Assembly: GCA_020632795.1 (NCBI GenBank)
Contig: JACKEV010000007.1
Span: 310,001-374,000 of the forward strand
Origin: Alphaproteobacteria bacterium
Lineage (GTDB): Bacteria > Myxococcota_A > UBA796 > CAJQPC01
Direction: 5' to 3'
Length of the DNA stretch: 64,000 nucleotides
This document shows positions 9,272-17,295 of this stretch, piece by piece. Each line of letters begins with the position of its first letter. Positions within the stretch are counted from its first letter, which is position 1. A program made the position numbers and the translations under genes. The notes under the pieces are model-generated. The model was not told the DNA's origin. It was given only the letters and a program-made list of their open reading frames with translations, and did not search any database.

Positions 9272-10483
9272 ATGCCGGTCCCCGCGCCCCCCATCCGGAC
9301 CCTCGACGCCCTGCTGCCCGAGCCCCTCCCCCTGATGATGGGGGTGGGGCCCACGCCGATCCCCGAGCCGGTCGCCCGGGCCCACGCCCGGGTGCTGAAC
9401 CACCTCGGGCCCCTGATGAACGGCGTGGTGGAGTCCCTCAAGGACCTGGGGCGCTACGTGCTCCAGACCGGAAACCCCCGCGTGTTCGGCATCTCGGGGC
9501 CCGGGTCGGCGGCGATGGAGATGGCGATGGCCAACCTCCTGTGGCCGGGGCGCCGGGCGCTGGTGGTGGTCAACGGCACCTTCTCGGGGCGCCTGGCGGA
9601 GATGGGGCGCCGCGCCGAGGCCGAGGTGGTCACCCTGGGCGTCGCGCCGGGGCACGGGGTCGACCCGGAGCGGGTGGCCGAGGCGCTCAAACAGGGCCGC
9701 TTCGACGTGGTGGCGATGGTGCAGGGCGAGACCTCCTGCGGGGCCTGCAACTTCGCGGTGCCCGAGGTCGCGGCGCTGGCGCAGCAGGCCGGCGCGCTGA
9801 TGGTGGTCGACACAGTGGTGACCCTCTCCACCATGCCCCTCCAGACCGACGACTGGGGCCTGGACGTGGTCCTGAGCGCCGGGCAGAAGGGCCTGGCCTG
9901 CGTGCCGGGCATCAGCCTGGTGACCTTCTCGGAGCGGGCCTGGCAGCAGATCGAGGCCCGGCCCAAGCCCCCCGCCCAGTGGGTGCTGGACGCCCGGCTG
10001 GCCGCCAGCTTCTGGATGGAGCACACCTACCACTACACGGCCCCCACCTCCAGTATCCTGGCGTTGCACGAGGCGCTTCGGCTGATCGCCGAGGAGACCC
10101 TGCCCATCCGGCACGACCGACACGAGCGCCACTCCCGGGCGGTGCAGCGCGGCATGGAGGCCCTGGGCCTGGAGATGTTCGCCCCGCCGGAGCATCGGCT
10201 GCGCTCGGCGCTGGCCATCCGGCTGCCCCCGGGCCTCGACGCGCCCACCCTGCTCGCCCACATGGAGGAGCGCTTCAACATCCAGATGGCCGGGGCCTTC
10301 GGCCTCCCCATCTTCCGGGTGGGCCAGCTCGGGGAGCAGTGCCGCCGGGAGCCCGTGCTGCGGACGATGGACGCGATGGGGCAGAGCCTCGCGGCGCTGG
10401 GCGTGCCCTGCGACCCCCGGGCGGGGGTGGAGGCGGCGGAGGCGGTGCTCGGGGAGGTCGAGGTGGGGCGGGTGGCGGGTTAG
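9272..10483 (+). CDS. Class V aminotransferase, serine/alanine-glyoxylate type
   Basis: A 403-residue PLP enzyme. The ATG at 9272 is chosen because GGAGG (9262-9266) sits five bases upstream; a GTG two codons earlier overlaps that site. The N-terminal MMGVGPTPIPEPV is the nucleotide-free PLP-enzyme entry typical of alanine-glyoxylate/serine-pyruvate aminotransferases. VDTVVTLSTMP supplies the PLP-pyridine Asp, and SAGQKGLACVPG holds the Schiff-base Lys. Known family reactions are transamination of serine or alanine with glyoxylate or pyruvate; the exact substrate cannot be read from sequence. It lies 29 bases after the macroglobulin gene and may be cotranscribed. Its last four bases overlap the convergent membrane-protein gene. 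Confidence 0.9.
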   Translation: MPVPAPPIRTLDALLPEPLPLMMGVGPTPIPEPVARAHARVLNHLGPLMNGVVESLKDLGRYVLQTGNPRVFGISGPGSAAMEMAMANLLWPGRRALVVVNGTFSGRLAEMGRRAEAEVVTLGVAPGHGVDPERVAEALKQGRFDVVAMVQGETSCGACNFAVPEVAALAQQAGALMVVDTVVTLSTMPLQTDDWGLDVVLSAGQKGLACVPGISLVTFSERAWQQIEARPKPPAQWVLDARLAASFWMEHTYHYTAPTSSILALHEALRLIAEETLPIRHDRHERHSRAVQRGMEALGLEMFAPPEHRLRSALAIRLPPGLDAPTLLAHMEERFNIQMAGAFGLPIFRVGQLGEQCRREPVLRTMDAMGQSLAALGVPCDPRAGVEAAEAVLGEVEVGRVAG

Positions 10484-11010
10484 CCCACCCGCGCCAACCA
10501 CCGGCTCGTCCCCGTCCCCACGATCAGCGCCCCCGCCAGCGCCCCCAGGCCCACCAGGCCGAGGGTCAGGCAGCCCAGGGCGCTGGCCAGGGTCGCCAGC
10601 CCGAGCGCGGGCAGGGCCACCGACCACCGCACGTCCGCCCGCGTGCCCAGCACCCCCCCGGCCAGCAGGCCGCCGGTGAGGCCGGGCAGCACGCAGTGGA
10701 GCGCGCAGCCCGCCGAGGCGCAGGCCGCGCCGCCGAAGACCTGCGCCGCCCAGGGGATCGCGAAGCCCAGCGCGCCCGCGGCGAGGCCCGGGGCGACCGC
10801 CGCCCCCCAGTCCAGGCCGCGCCAGCGCATCCAGAGGCTCGCGCCGATGAGCACCGCGCCGAGCCCGGCGACGAGAGGCCAGGGGGCGCCCAGGAGGCTC
10901 GCGGCGACGACCATCGGCGCGGTGACGAGCAGGGTCTCGGCGGCCAGGCGGACCCGGCCGCGCTCGTAGGCGGCGCGCGCGGCGGCGCGCAGGGTGGCGT
11001 CATCCATCAT
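10480..11010 (-). CDS. Small polytopic membrane protein following sigma factor; possible sensor/anti-sigma
   Basis: A 176-residue protein (MMDDATLRAA; the second ATG at 11007 is an alternative start). After about 25 charged, probably cytoplasmic residues it has four to six hydrophobic segments, for example LLVTAPMVVAASLL and ALGLATLASALGCLTLG. A Cys/His cluster ACASAGCALHC lies between two segments, about residues 95-106. The gene overlaps the end of the sigma-factor gene by 11 bases, so the two are made together. That layout is typical of a sigma factor and its membrane regulator. It lacks a recognisable zinc anti-sigma motif (HxxxCxxC), so the regulatory role is inference. Confidence 0.75.
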   Translation of the reverse strand: MMDDATLRAAARAAYERGRVRLAAETLLVTAPMVVAASLLGAPWPLVAGLGAVLIGASLWMRWRGLDWGAAVAPGLAAGALGFAIPWAAQVFGGAACASAGCALHCVLPGLTGGLLAGGVLGTRADVRWSVALPALGLATLASALGCLTLGLVGLGALAGALIVGTGTSRWLARVG

Positions 11011-11533
11011 GAGGGCCCTCCCAGGTGACCCGGAGGCGGGTCAGGGCGCGCTGGACGCGCTTTCGAAAGGTCGCAGGCTGGATCGCGGGGCGCTCGGCCA
11101 GCCCGACCGAGGCGAGCAGGGCCTGCTGGTCGGCCGGGGAGAGGCGCCCCAGGGCGGCGTCGAGGGCGTCGAGCAGCTCGGCCTTCAGCAGCACCGCCTC
11201 GGGGTCGGGGCCGGGCGCGGTCCGCTCGGGGAGCTGCGGGACCTCCTGGCGCCGCTGCTGCCTTCGCCGGTGGGTCCGCGTCTCGTGCCAGGCCACGCCG
11301 AGGATCCACGGGATCGCGTCCCGATCGGGATCGTAGCAGGACGCACGCTCAAAGACGCGCAGCAGTGCGGTCTGAGCGACGTCGTCCGCGGAGGGGTCGT
11401 CGGCGAGCACGCGGCCGACGAAGGCCCGCACCACCGGCCAGGCCGTGGCGTAGACCGGGTGGAAGGCGGAGCGATCCCCCGCCGCGAGGCGACCGAGCGC
11501 CTCACGGAGCCGGGACCGCTCCGCCGCGTCCAA
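11000..11533 (-). CDS. RNA polymerase sigma factor, sigma-70 family, ECF type
   Basis: A 177-residue protein with region 2 (residues 25-95: DPSADDVAQTALLRVFER and DAIPWILGVAWHETRTHRRR) and region 4 (about 115-170: LLDALDAALGRLSPADQQAL, then a degenerate helix-turn-helix). The start is a TTG at 11533, 12 bases after the stop of the small Cys peptide. Only a weak AGG lies upstream, so translation may be coupled to that peptide. It would direct RNA polymerase to a small stress regulon. An ECF-like promoter (TGTCAC, 18 bases, CTATAC) lies before the peptide gene and may be its own target. Region 4 is less conserved than usual. Confidence 0.85.
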   Translation of the reverse strand: MDAAERSRLREALGRLAAGDRSAFHPVYATAWPVVRAFVGRVLADDPSADDVAQTALLRVFERASCYDPDRDAIPWILGVAWHETRTHRRRQQRRQEVPQLPERTAPGPDPEAVLLKAELLDALDAALGRLSPADQQALLASVGLAERPAIQPATFRKRVQRALTRLRVTWEGPHDG

Positions 11534-11545
11534 CGCGCTGCCTGC

Positions 11546-11677
11546 TCAGAACGGGCAGGACGAGAAGACGCACCAGCCGCAGCCCGACGCGGCGTCCGCA
11601 GCCGCCCAGGCCACCGCCGGGAGGACGGCGCCGAGGGCGATGAGGGTGCGACGGGTCCAGGGGCTCAGCTTCTTCAT
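11546..11677 (-). CDS. 43-residue membrane peptide with C-terminal Cys cluster, leader gene of sigma-factor operon
   Basis: A short gene with a good ribosome site: GGAGG five to six bases before the ATG at 11677. The product begins MKKLSPWTRR, continues with a hydrophobic helix (TLIALGAVLPAVAWA) and ends GCGWCVFSSCPF. That gives three Cys including a CGWC motif, predicted outside the membrane. It ends 12 bases before the TTG start of the sigma factor and follows an ECF-like promoter. Possible roles are a thiol or metal (copper) sensor peptide, a coupling leader, or a small secreted peptide; none is proved. Good start signal and typical topology make it likely to be real. Confidence 0.6.
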   Translation of the reverse strand: MKKLSPWTRRTLIALGAVLPAVAWAAADAASGCGWCVFSSCPF

Positions 11678-11715
11678 CTCGACCTCCACAGGCGGGGGGA
11701 TTCATCCGCCACCCC

Positions 11716-11745
11716 GTATAGGCGCGGAGGTCGGGGGGCGTGACA
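11716..11745 (-). promoter_or_regulatory. Possible ECF-type promoter of peptide/sigma-factor operon
   Basis: On the minus strand TGTCAC (11745-11740) is followed after 18 bases by CTATAC (11721-11716), and the 43-codon gene begins about 39 bases further on. TGTCAC-like -35 boxes are known for some ECF groups, so this may be autoregulated. It lies in the 70-base gap after the HMA gene. Confidence 0.35.
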
Positions 11746-11747
11746 CC

Positions 11748-11963
11748 CTAGCTCGGGACGTCGAACCCTGCGTCCTCGATCGCCCCCACGAGCTGCGCCC
11801 GGGTGGCGACGGCCGGGTCGAGCGTGACCGTCGCGGCCTTGTCCTCCAGGCTCACCTGGACCTCGGAGACGCCGGGCAGGGCCTGGAGCGCGCGGGTGAC
11901 CGAGCGCACGCAGCCGCCGCAGGTCATGCCTTCAACAGGGACCTTCAGGGTCGAAGCGGCCAC
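11748..11963 (-). CDS. Heavy-metal-associated (HMA) domain protein, CopZ-like copper chaperone
   Basis: A 71-residue single HMA domain (ferredoxin-like beta-alpha-beta-beta-alpha-beta fold) with the metal site GMTCGGCVRSV (MxCxxC) near residues 13-17. The C-terminal part (ATVTLDPAVATRAQLVGAIE) is typical. Known relatives bind Cu(I) through the two Cys and hand it to P-type ATPases. The start is a GTG at 11963 with GGAGG five bases upstream. It follows the upstream 256-residue gene by nine bases, so they form one transcript. It precedes the Cys peptide and sigma factor, which hints that the group responds to metal. Confidence 0.92.
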   Translation of the reverse strand: MAASTLKVPVEGMTCGGCVRSVTRALQALPGVSEVQVSLEDKAATVTLDPAVATRAQLVGAIEDAGFDVPS

Positions 11964-11972
11964 CCTGGCCTC

Positions 11973-12743
11973 CTAGACGTGGACCTGCTGCTGGAGCCCG
12001 TCGGCCATGTTGGCGACCTCGCCCCAGAAGTGCTTCCAGGAGACGTCCTCGAGCAGGTCGCCGCCGAAGTAGCGGGGCGGGCGGACCTCGGGGTAGCCGT
12101 CCGGCTTGACCGCGAGGGTGAGGCGGGCGGCCTCGATCTCGGCGCGCAGGCGCTCCAGGAGGCGGATCTGCTCGTAGACCTGGCCGGGCAGGGCGTCCAG
12201 CGCGGTGCGGACCTCCTCGACCGGGATGGCCTCGACCAGGGCCTCGTACCAGGCGCCGGTGACGATGCCGGTGGCGTGCCGGAAGTCACGGTAGGCGCGG
12301 TTGAGCAGCTCGCGGGTCATCCCCCAGTCGTGGGCGGAGAGGACGTCGCGGGACTTGAGCAGCGCGACCACCCGGCCGATGCGCAGGTGGGCGACGGTGC
12401 TGATGGCCCGGAACAGCAGGGCCACCGGGACCACCGACTCCAGCGAGGGGTGGCTGACGTGCCACTTGAGCTTGCGGATGTGGCGCTCGGTGAACTTGAT
12501 GAAGCCCTTGGAGAGCACGGCCTCCTGGTCGAAGTCGGTGACCTTGTTGAGCGCCTCCTCGCTGAGGGTCGCCCCTTCGGAGAGAGCCATCGTCTTGGGC
12601 AGGTTCAGCCGGGTCAGGTACTCGACGACGCGCTCGGTGTCGTCCTCCTCCAGCAGGGTCCGGGACAGGATGTCGTTGAAGTCCTGCTCGGTCTTGGCGG
12701 AGAGCCGGACGAGGCTGGCGATGGTCGGGGGCTTTGTGGCCAT
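11973..12743 (-). CDS. Conserved-looking cytoplasmic protein of unknown function
   Basis: A 256-residue protein starting MATKPPTIAS. The ATG at 12743 is preferred because GGAG lies ten bases upstream; an earlier in-frame ATG at 12752 sits too close to the same site. It appears all-helical with no signal peptide or transmembrane segment and no motif I can assign. Charged helical segments include EEDDTERVVEYLTRLNLPK and LLERLRAEIEAARLTL. It is followed after nine bases by the copper-chaperone-like gene, so the two are probably coexpressed. I cannot assign a function. Confidence 0.8.
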   Translation of the reverse strand: MATKPPTIASLVRLSAKTEQDFNDILSRTLLEEDDTERVVEYLTRLNLPKTMALSEGATLSEEALNKVTDFDQEAVLSKGFIKFTERHIRKLKWHVSHPSLESVVPVALLFRAISTVAHLRIGRVVALLKSRDVLSAHDWGMTRELLNRAYRDFRHATGIVTGAWYEALVEAIPVEEVRTALDALPGQVYEQIRLLERLRAEIEAARLTLAVKPDGYPEVRPPRYFGGDLLEDVSWKHFWGEVANMADGLQQQVHV

Positions 12744-12807
12744 ACAGGTCATTCTCCGAGGGCGCCTCTGCGCGGGGACGCGGGGCGCGTGCTTGCTGGC
12801 GAGCGGT

Positions 12808-12835
12808 ATCCGAAGGTCCGGCCACTTATTCGGAT
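12808..12835 (-). terminator. Hairpin downstream of FHA membrane protein gene
   Basis: Perfect 7-base inverted repeat ATCCGAA / TTCGGAT with a 14-base spacer, 43 bases beyond the stop of the FHA gene. There is no T-run, so it may be a GC-type terminator or an mRNA 3' structure. Confidence 0.35.
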
Positions 12836-12878
12836 CGCGCCCGGAGCGCCACCGCAGCGGCGTCGGCCGGGCGGGGGC

Positions 12879-14543
12879 TCACTTGTCGTTGCGCAGCTTC
12901 CAGTCGAGGACCAGGCAGGAGATGGGGTTGGGCAGGTCGCCGAACGTCGTGTCCAGCCCACCCTCGCTGCCGTAGTTCAGCACCGCCACGCAGGGCAGCG
13001 CCATCGCTCGCGCGATGGTGTCTGCGCTCCGCTCCAGCACCCAGGTCCCCCGGTTGCCCTCCAGCACCGCCCCCGGGGCCGCCGGGGTGAGGTCGAAGCC
13101 GGGCTCGCGGCGGTCGTTGAAGTCGACGGTGGCCAGGTCGGCCACGTAGAGCTTGGCCAGCCGGGCGGTGATGCCGTAGTTGACGTCCGTGCTGGGCAGC
13201 TTGAGGCCGTCGTCGCCCATGTGGCGCTCGATGGCCCGGGTGATGCGGCTGACGCTCTCGCGCTGGTCCTCGCCCTCCATGTAGAGGCAGAACTCGCGGC
13301 TGGTCTGGATCCCGATGAGCGCGCTCTCGCCGTCGAGGGCCTCCTCGATCGCGTCGCCGCTCAGGTTGGCGGCCGCGGCGGTCTCGGAGAGCTTGGCCTT
13401 GCGGGCCTCGCGGCTGCCCTCGCCGTCGAAGTCCGCGGAGTTGCCCTGGATGTAGGCGTCCAGGGACGCGGTCAGGCCCAGGTTGCGGGCCTGGCGGTAG
13501 GTCAGGCCCAGGGGCCCGCGGGCGCAGACGTCGTTGCCGTCGGAGTCGGTCAACCGGGTCCAGCTCTCCTGGGAGAGGTCCGGGACCGCGGCGGCGTAGG
13601 TCAGCAGCCGCGCGGTGTCGCCGTCGAGGTCGCTCTGCTCCAGGCTCTCGCGGAACTCGGCGAAGTTGTTGGCCCGGCGCTTCCCGGCGCCCGGGTTGAC
13701 CAGCCACTCGTACTTGTTGGAGTTCTGGAAGATGAGCCGCGCCTTCTCCTTGACCATGCCGGTGAGCTTGGGGTCGTCCTTGAGGGCCGCGGCGAGCTGG
13801 GTGGCGCCGGTGATCTGCCGGGCCAGCTCCTCGAAGCGCAGGTCGGTGGAGTCCTTGTTGTTGACCAGGTCCTCCAGGAGCTGGACCTGCTTCTCCTTTT
13901 CTTCGGCCTTGCCGGTGGCGGCCTCGACCTGATCCCGCAGGGAGAAGTTGGAGCACATCGCCATGCCGCCCATGACGTAGCCGCCGGCCACGCCCAGGAT
14001 CATGATGATGTTCCGAGGCATGAAGATGGCGCCCGACACCACGAAGGTGTAGGCGCGCTGGGCGATCTGGCCGGGGCCGGTGGTGAGCACCGCCACCCAG
14101 GCCTGGCGCTTGCCTTCGTCCTTGAACGCGCCCGCGGTGAGGCGGCGGCGGCCGGGCATGCGGCGGGCGGCCTCGCGCTTCTTCTTGACCTCCTCGGGCA
14201 GCTCGTCCATCTCGACGATGAAGCGCGGCCCCTGGGCGGTCACCAGGGCGAAGGAGTCCCCGGGGCGGACCGCCACGGGGGTGTTGATCTGCTTGGGTCG
14301 CGCCGCCCGGCCCTGCCACACGAACACCGCCGCGGTGCGCTCCACGGGGGCCACGATGATCCCCATGTCCGCCTGACGGAACACCTTGACGTGCGCGGTC
14401 GCCACCCCGAGGGTCTCGGGGAGCACGATGTCGTTGTTGGCCTGATCCGAGCCGAGGCGCACCTCGGCGCCCTCGAAGGGGCCGAAGCGGGTGCCCCCGA
14501 ACTCGGGCGCGAGCTTCAGGTACAGGGCGAGGGGTTCGGACAT
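12879..14543 (-). CDS. FHA-domain membrane protein
   Basis: A 554-residue protein starting MSEPLALYLK, chosen because GGAG lies five bases before the ATG at 14543. Residues 5-105 look like a FHA (phospho-threonine-binding) domain: EVRLGSDQANNDIVLP, then ATAHVKV, then VRPGDSFALV. A hydrophobic segment IIMILGVAGGYVMGGMAM follows near residue 180. The remaining 350 residues, probably periplasmic, begin with a coiled-coil-like EEKEKQVQLLEDLVNNK and show no family I recognise. Its neighbours are a VWA lipoprotein and a Ser/Thr kinase, so it may read phosphorylation by that kinase. It is divergent from the membrane/VWA operon. Confidence 0.85.
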   Translation of the reverse strand: MSEPLALYLKLAPEFGGTRFGPFEGAEVRLGSDQANNDIVLPETLGVATAHVKVFRQADMGIIVAPVERTAAVFVWQGRAARPKQINTPVAVRPGDSFALVTAQGPRFIVEMDELPEEVKKKREAARRMPGRRRLTAGAFKDEGKRQAWVAVLTTGPGQIAQRAYTFVVSGAIFMPRNIIMILGVAGGYVMGGMAMCSNFSLRDQVEAATGKAEEKEKQVQLLEDLVNNKDSTDLRFEELARQITGATQLAAALKDDPKLTGMVKEKARLIFQNSNKYEWLVNPGAGKRRANNFAEFRESLEQSDLDGDTARLLTYAAAVPDLSQESWTRLTDSDGNDVCARGPLGLTYRQARNLGLTASLDAYIQGNSADFDGEGSREARKAKLSETAAAANLSGDAIEEALDGESALIGIQTSREFCLYMEGEDQRESVSRITRAIERHMGDDGLKLPSTDVNYGITARLAKLYVADLATVDFNDRREPGFDLTPAAPGAVLEGNRGTWVLERSADTIARAMALPCVAVLNYGSEGGLDTTFGDLPNPISCLVLDWKLRNDK

Positions 14544-14559
14544 CCTGACTCCGGGGGGA

Positions 14560-14568
14560 ACTATACCA
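14560..14568 (-). promoter_or_regulatory. Extended -10 promoter of FHA membrane protein gene
   Basis: TGGTATAGT on the minus strand is an extended -10 (TGn-TATAGT), 17 bases upstream of the ATG at 14543. This would give a leader of about ten bases. No clear -35 is needed with an extended -10. Confidence 0.4.
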
Positions 14569-14584
14569 GCGCGTGGCGGTCGGG

Positions 14585-14599
14585 TGGCGGCGACGTTGC
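14585..14599 (+). promoter_or_regulatory. Sigma-54-like promoter of membrane protein/VWA operon
   Basis: TGGCGG-CGACG-TTGC keeps the invariant GG and GC at the right spacing but has GG where the consensus has AC. It is 46 bases upstream of the GTG at 14645. It is weaker than the three perfect sites elsewhere in the window. Confidence 0.35.
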
Positions 14600-14644
14600 G
14601 CGGGGCCGCCGCCCGTGGTGCAATGGCGCCCAGGCGGAGAAGCG

Positions 14645-15658
14645 GTGAACATCTTCCTCGTGCCATACACCTGGTGGCGGCACCTCCAGGTCGCAGCGGT
14701 GACCGGCGGCGCCACGCTGTCGGCGTGGTGGCTGCTGCTCACCTTCTTCGTCTGGGTCGGGCCGTTCTGGACCCTCGACTACGACGGCGCGATCTACCTG
14801 GCCGTGGTCGCGGGGACCTCCGCCGCGATCTCGATCTTCGCGGAGGGCAGCCTGCGGCGGTACAGCCCCCTCTGGCGGCTGACCCGCGCGCTGCTGGCCC
14901 TGGGCATCTCCGGGGGCTTCACGTTCCTCTGGTACTGGGTCTGGACCTTCGTCTCCGCCCCCGCGATCTTCGGCGAGGAGTTCGCCGATGACGTCAGCGA
15001 CCCCTCCCTGGTCACCCTGCGCTTCCGCCTGGGGGCCTTCGCGATGGCCGGCCTGTGCACCGCCGCCGGCCCCATCGTCCTGCGGAAGGGCGCGGGCCTG
15101 ATGACCCAGCTCATCGCCGGGGTGGCCGCAGGGTTGACCGCCGCGGCCGTCTGGCACCTGTGCAACTACCCGCCGTTCGAGATCTACGGCGACCTCTACC
15201 TGGCCAGCGCCTTCTCGGCCCTGACCTGGGGGCTCACCTTCGGGCTGCTGGCCTGGGGCATCCCCGACGAGCTGTACGCCGGCTGGGTGCGGGTGCTGTC
15301 CCCGGCGCGGTTCGGCTACCGCATCCCCGTCGACGCCCCGGACCGCTCCCCCAAGGAGCGCTTCATCGGCCACTTCCCGCGCGGGCTGGACATGTGGCTG
15401 CCGGTGCAGGACGGCGTCATGGAGCTCCACCTGTCCATCGCGGTGGACGACAAGCAGCGCTACAAGGCCCGCGGGCTGACCCTCAAGCCCACCGTGGTGC
15501 GGCGCTTCCTGGAGCGCATCGACATCCGCTACGACCCCCGGCGGCCCGCCCCCCTGGAGACCCGGCTGACCTCCGGCGACCGCGTGGTGATGGGCGACCC
15601 CGACGCCGGCAGCGCCACGACCGTCGAGTTCATCATGCTGCCCCGGGAGGAGCGCTGA
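14645..15658 (+). CDS. Polytopic membrane protein of unknown function
   Basis: A 337-residue protein with a GTG start at 14645 and GGAG five bases upstream. It begins VNIFLVPYTWWRHL and has about six hydrophobic segments in its first 230 residues (for example LSAWWLLLTFFVWVG, LLALGISGGFTFLWYWVW, AFSALTWGLTFGLLAWG). A soluble C-terminal domain of about 110 residues (RFGYRIPVDAPDRSPKERF onward) has a beta-rich look and could resemble a FHA-type fold, but I cannot confirm it. Its stop overlaps the start of the VWA lipoprotein by one base (TGATG), so the two are translated together and probably form one envelope complex. Confidence 0.85.
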   Translation: MNIFLVPYTWWRHLQVAAVTGGATLSAWWLLLTFFVWVGPFWTLDYDGAIYLAVVAGTSAAISIFAEGSLRRYSPLWRLTRALLALGISGGFTFLWYWVWTFVSAPAIFGEEFADDVSDPSLVTLRFRLGAFAMAGLCTAAGPIVLRKGAGLMTQLIAGVAAGLTAAAVWHLCNYPPFEIYGDLYLASAFSALTWGLTFGLLAWGIPDELYAGWVRVLSPARFGYRIPVDAPDRSPKERFIGHFPRGLDMWLPVQDGVMELHLSIAVDDKQRYKARGLTLKPTVVRRFLERIDIRYDPRRPAPLETRLTSGDRVVMGDPDAGSATTVEFIMLPREER

Positions 15659-17136
15659 TGCTCGGTCTGCTGCTGCTCTGGCTGATGGGCCTCGGGTGCT
15701 CCGAGAGCATCTCGCACGTGCCCGGCTCCACCCTGCGGGTCGGCCAGGCCACCCTTGCTGAGGGCACCGAGCTGGACCTCTTCCTGTTCACCAACAAGGG
15801 GGAGTGCCGCGGCGGCGAGGTGGACGAGGCGCTGCTGGACAGCTGCATCCCACGGGTCGATCGGGCCCAGGGGCAGGTGCGGCTGGGCTTCCAGCTCCGC
15901 TTGGACAACGAGCCCTTCGCCCTGCCCATCACCTCGGAGAACATCGAGGTCTACCACATGGGCAGTCGGGTGCTGGCCGACCAGCCCCCCATGCGGGTCG
16001 AGGTGGTGCCCCACGACCCCATCCGCGCCGCCCAGCTCTTCATCCTGGTCATCGACGGCTCCGGCTCGATGAACCAGCAGGACGCCGACGGCGTGACCCG
16101 GATGGAGAAGGTGCGCGAGGCCCTGCTCGACCCCGGGGTCGTCGACGGCTTCTTCCCCACGGGGGTGAAGACGGGCGTCATCCTGCTGACCTTCACCGCC
16201 GGGGAGCCCCGGCCGGTGGGCACGAAGGCCATCGAGATCATCAAGAACCCCGGGCGCTACAAGAAGCTCGTGCGGGAGCACCTCCAGCCCCAGGGCGGCT
16301 ACACCCACTTCTACAACGCGATCTCGTATGCCTCGGTGGACCTCCTCAAGAACCAGGAGATCGCCGACTTCATCGCCCTGAACGAGGCCCAGCCCACGAT
16401 CGTGGCGCTCACCGACGGCTTCAACAACGAGCAGAGCAGCGACACCTGCGGCTCCAACGCCGAGCGCCTCAGCCGCCTGCTCAAGCGCCTCAAGGAGGCC
16501 CGGCACGGCGACGACATCGACATCCGCAGCCGGCCCACCGTCTTCACCGTGGGCCTGGGGCGACCGCTGCGGCGGCGCTCCAAGGTCCTCAGCAAGCTCG
16601 ACCCCGAGCGCACCGAGGTGAGCGCGAAGGATCTCTGCGGCGGCAAGCTGGTGGACCAGCGCATCGACGGCGGGCTGGAGAAGTACGGCATCGACAACGC
16701 CTCGCTGGAGTGGATCGCGCTGCACGGCGGCGGGTTCAGCTACGTGCGGCAGGACTCCGAGGGCCTGGGCACGGCGTTCAAGGGGGCGGCCGCTGAGCGC
16801 TTCCTGTGGTTCGAGCTGCGCTACGCCCTGGACCCCTTCTTCCTGCGGCGCAGCTTCGAGACCACCGTGCGCCTGGTCAACTACGCCTCCGCCGAGGCCA
16901 AGCTCACCCTCTACCCGTCGGCCTTTTTCGACGCCCCCACCGCGCGGGCGGGGCCGGGGGGCTGGGCCGAGCCCACGCCCTTCCTCCGCTCGATGGCGGT
17001 GATCATGCCGATCCTGGGCATGCTGGTGACCCTCACCTTCACGGGGGCGGCCATCTTCAACACCCGCCGGGCCCTGTTCGGGCGGACCCGCAAGCCCAAG
17101 GCTGCGCCGGCCGCGGCCCCCCCGGACAGCTCCTGA
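15658..17136 (+). CDS. VWA-domain lipoprotein with C-terminal membrane helix
   Basis: A 492-residue protein starting MLGLLLLWLMGLGCSE, a lipoprotein-like signal with Cys14. A von Willebrand A domain covers about residues 125-330. Its MIDAS is DGSGS at 133-137, which binds a divalent metal and protein ligands, with later TDG (VALTDGF) contributing. Near the C-terminus VIMPILGMLVTLTFTGAAIF (about 448-468) is a membrane helix with a short basic tail. The lipobox plus C-terminal helix would tether both ends of an extracytoplasmic VWA module. The gene is coupled to the upstream membrane protein. The kinase follows 159 bases later. Confidence 0.88.
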   Translation: MLGLLLLWLMGLGCSESISHVPGSTLRVGQATLAEGTELDLFLFTNKGECRGGEVDEALLDSCIPRVDRAQGQVRLGFQLRLDNEPFALPITSENIEVYHMGSRVLADQPPMRVEVVPHDPIRAAQLFILVIDGSGSMNQQDADGVTRMEKVREALLDPGVVDGFFPTGVKTGVILLTFTAGEPRPVGTKAIEIIKNPGRYKKLVREHLQPQGGYTHFYNAISYASVDLLKNQEIADFIALNEAQPTIVALTDGFNNEQSSDTCGSNAERLSRLLKRLKEARHGDDIDIRSRPTVFTVGLGRPLRRRSKVLSKLDPERTEVSAKDLCGGKLVDQRIDGGLEKYGIDNASLEWIALHGGGFSYVRQDSEGLGTAFKGAAAERFLWFELRYALDPFFLRRSFETTVRLVNYASAEAKLTLYPSAFFDAPTARAGPGGWAEPTPFLRSMAVIMPILGMLVTLTFTGAAIFNTRRALFGRTRKPKAAPAAAPPDSS

Positions 17137-17233
17137 CCGAGCATGGCGATGCGCGAGAACCGCGCCCACGCCGCGCTCCGGACCGGTTAGGGGACAAGGG
17201 GGCGCGTGCCCTGAGCGTCAGGGTGCGCGGGCC

Positions 17234-17262
17234 TTGCCCTGCTCTGGGGCATCGCGTAGCAT
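17234..17262 (+). promoter_or_regulatory. Sigma-70-type promoter of Ser/Thr kinase gene
   Basis: TTGCCC, 17 bases, TAGCAT. The spacing is canonical and the -10 keeps TA and the final T. It lies 33 bases upstream of the GTG at 17296. Confidence 0.5.
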
Positions 17263-17295
17263 CAAAACTCGGTCCAACACGCCTGGGACGACTCC

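Noticed and set aside
11502..11705. 67-codon minus-strand frame over the Cys peptide gene
   Set aside because: Other frame with no ribosome site; the 43-codon frame has GGAGG and a signal-like helix.
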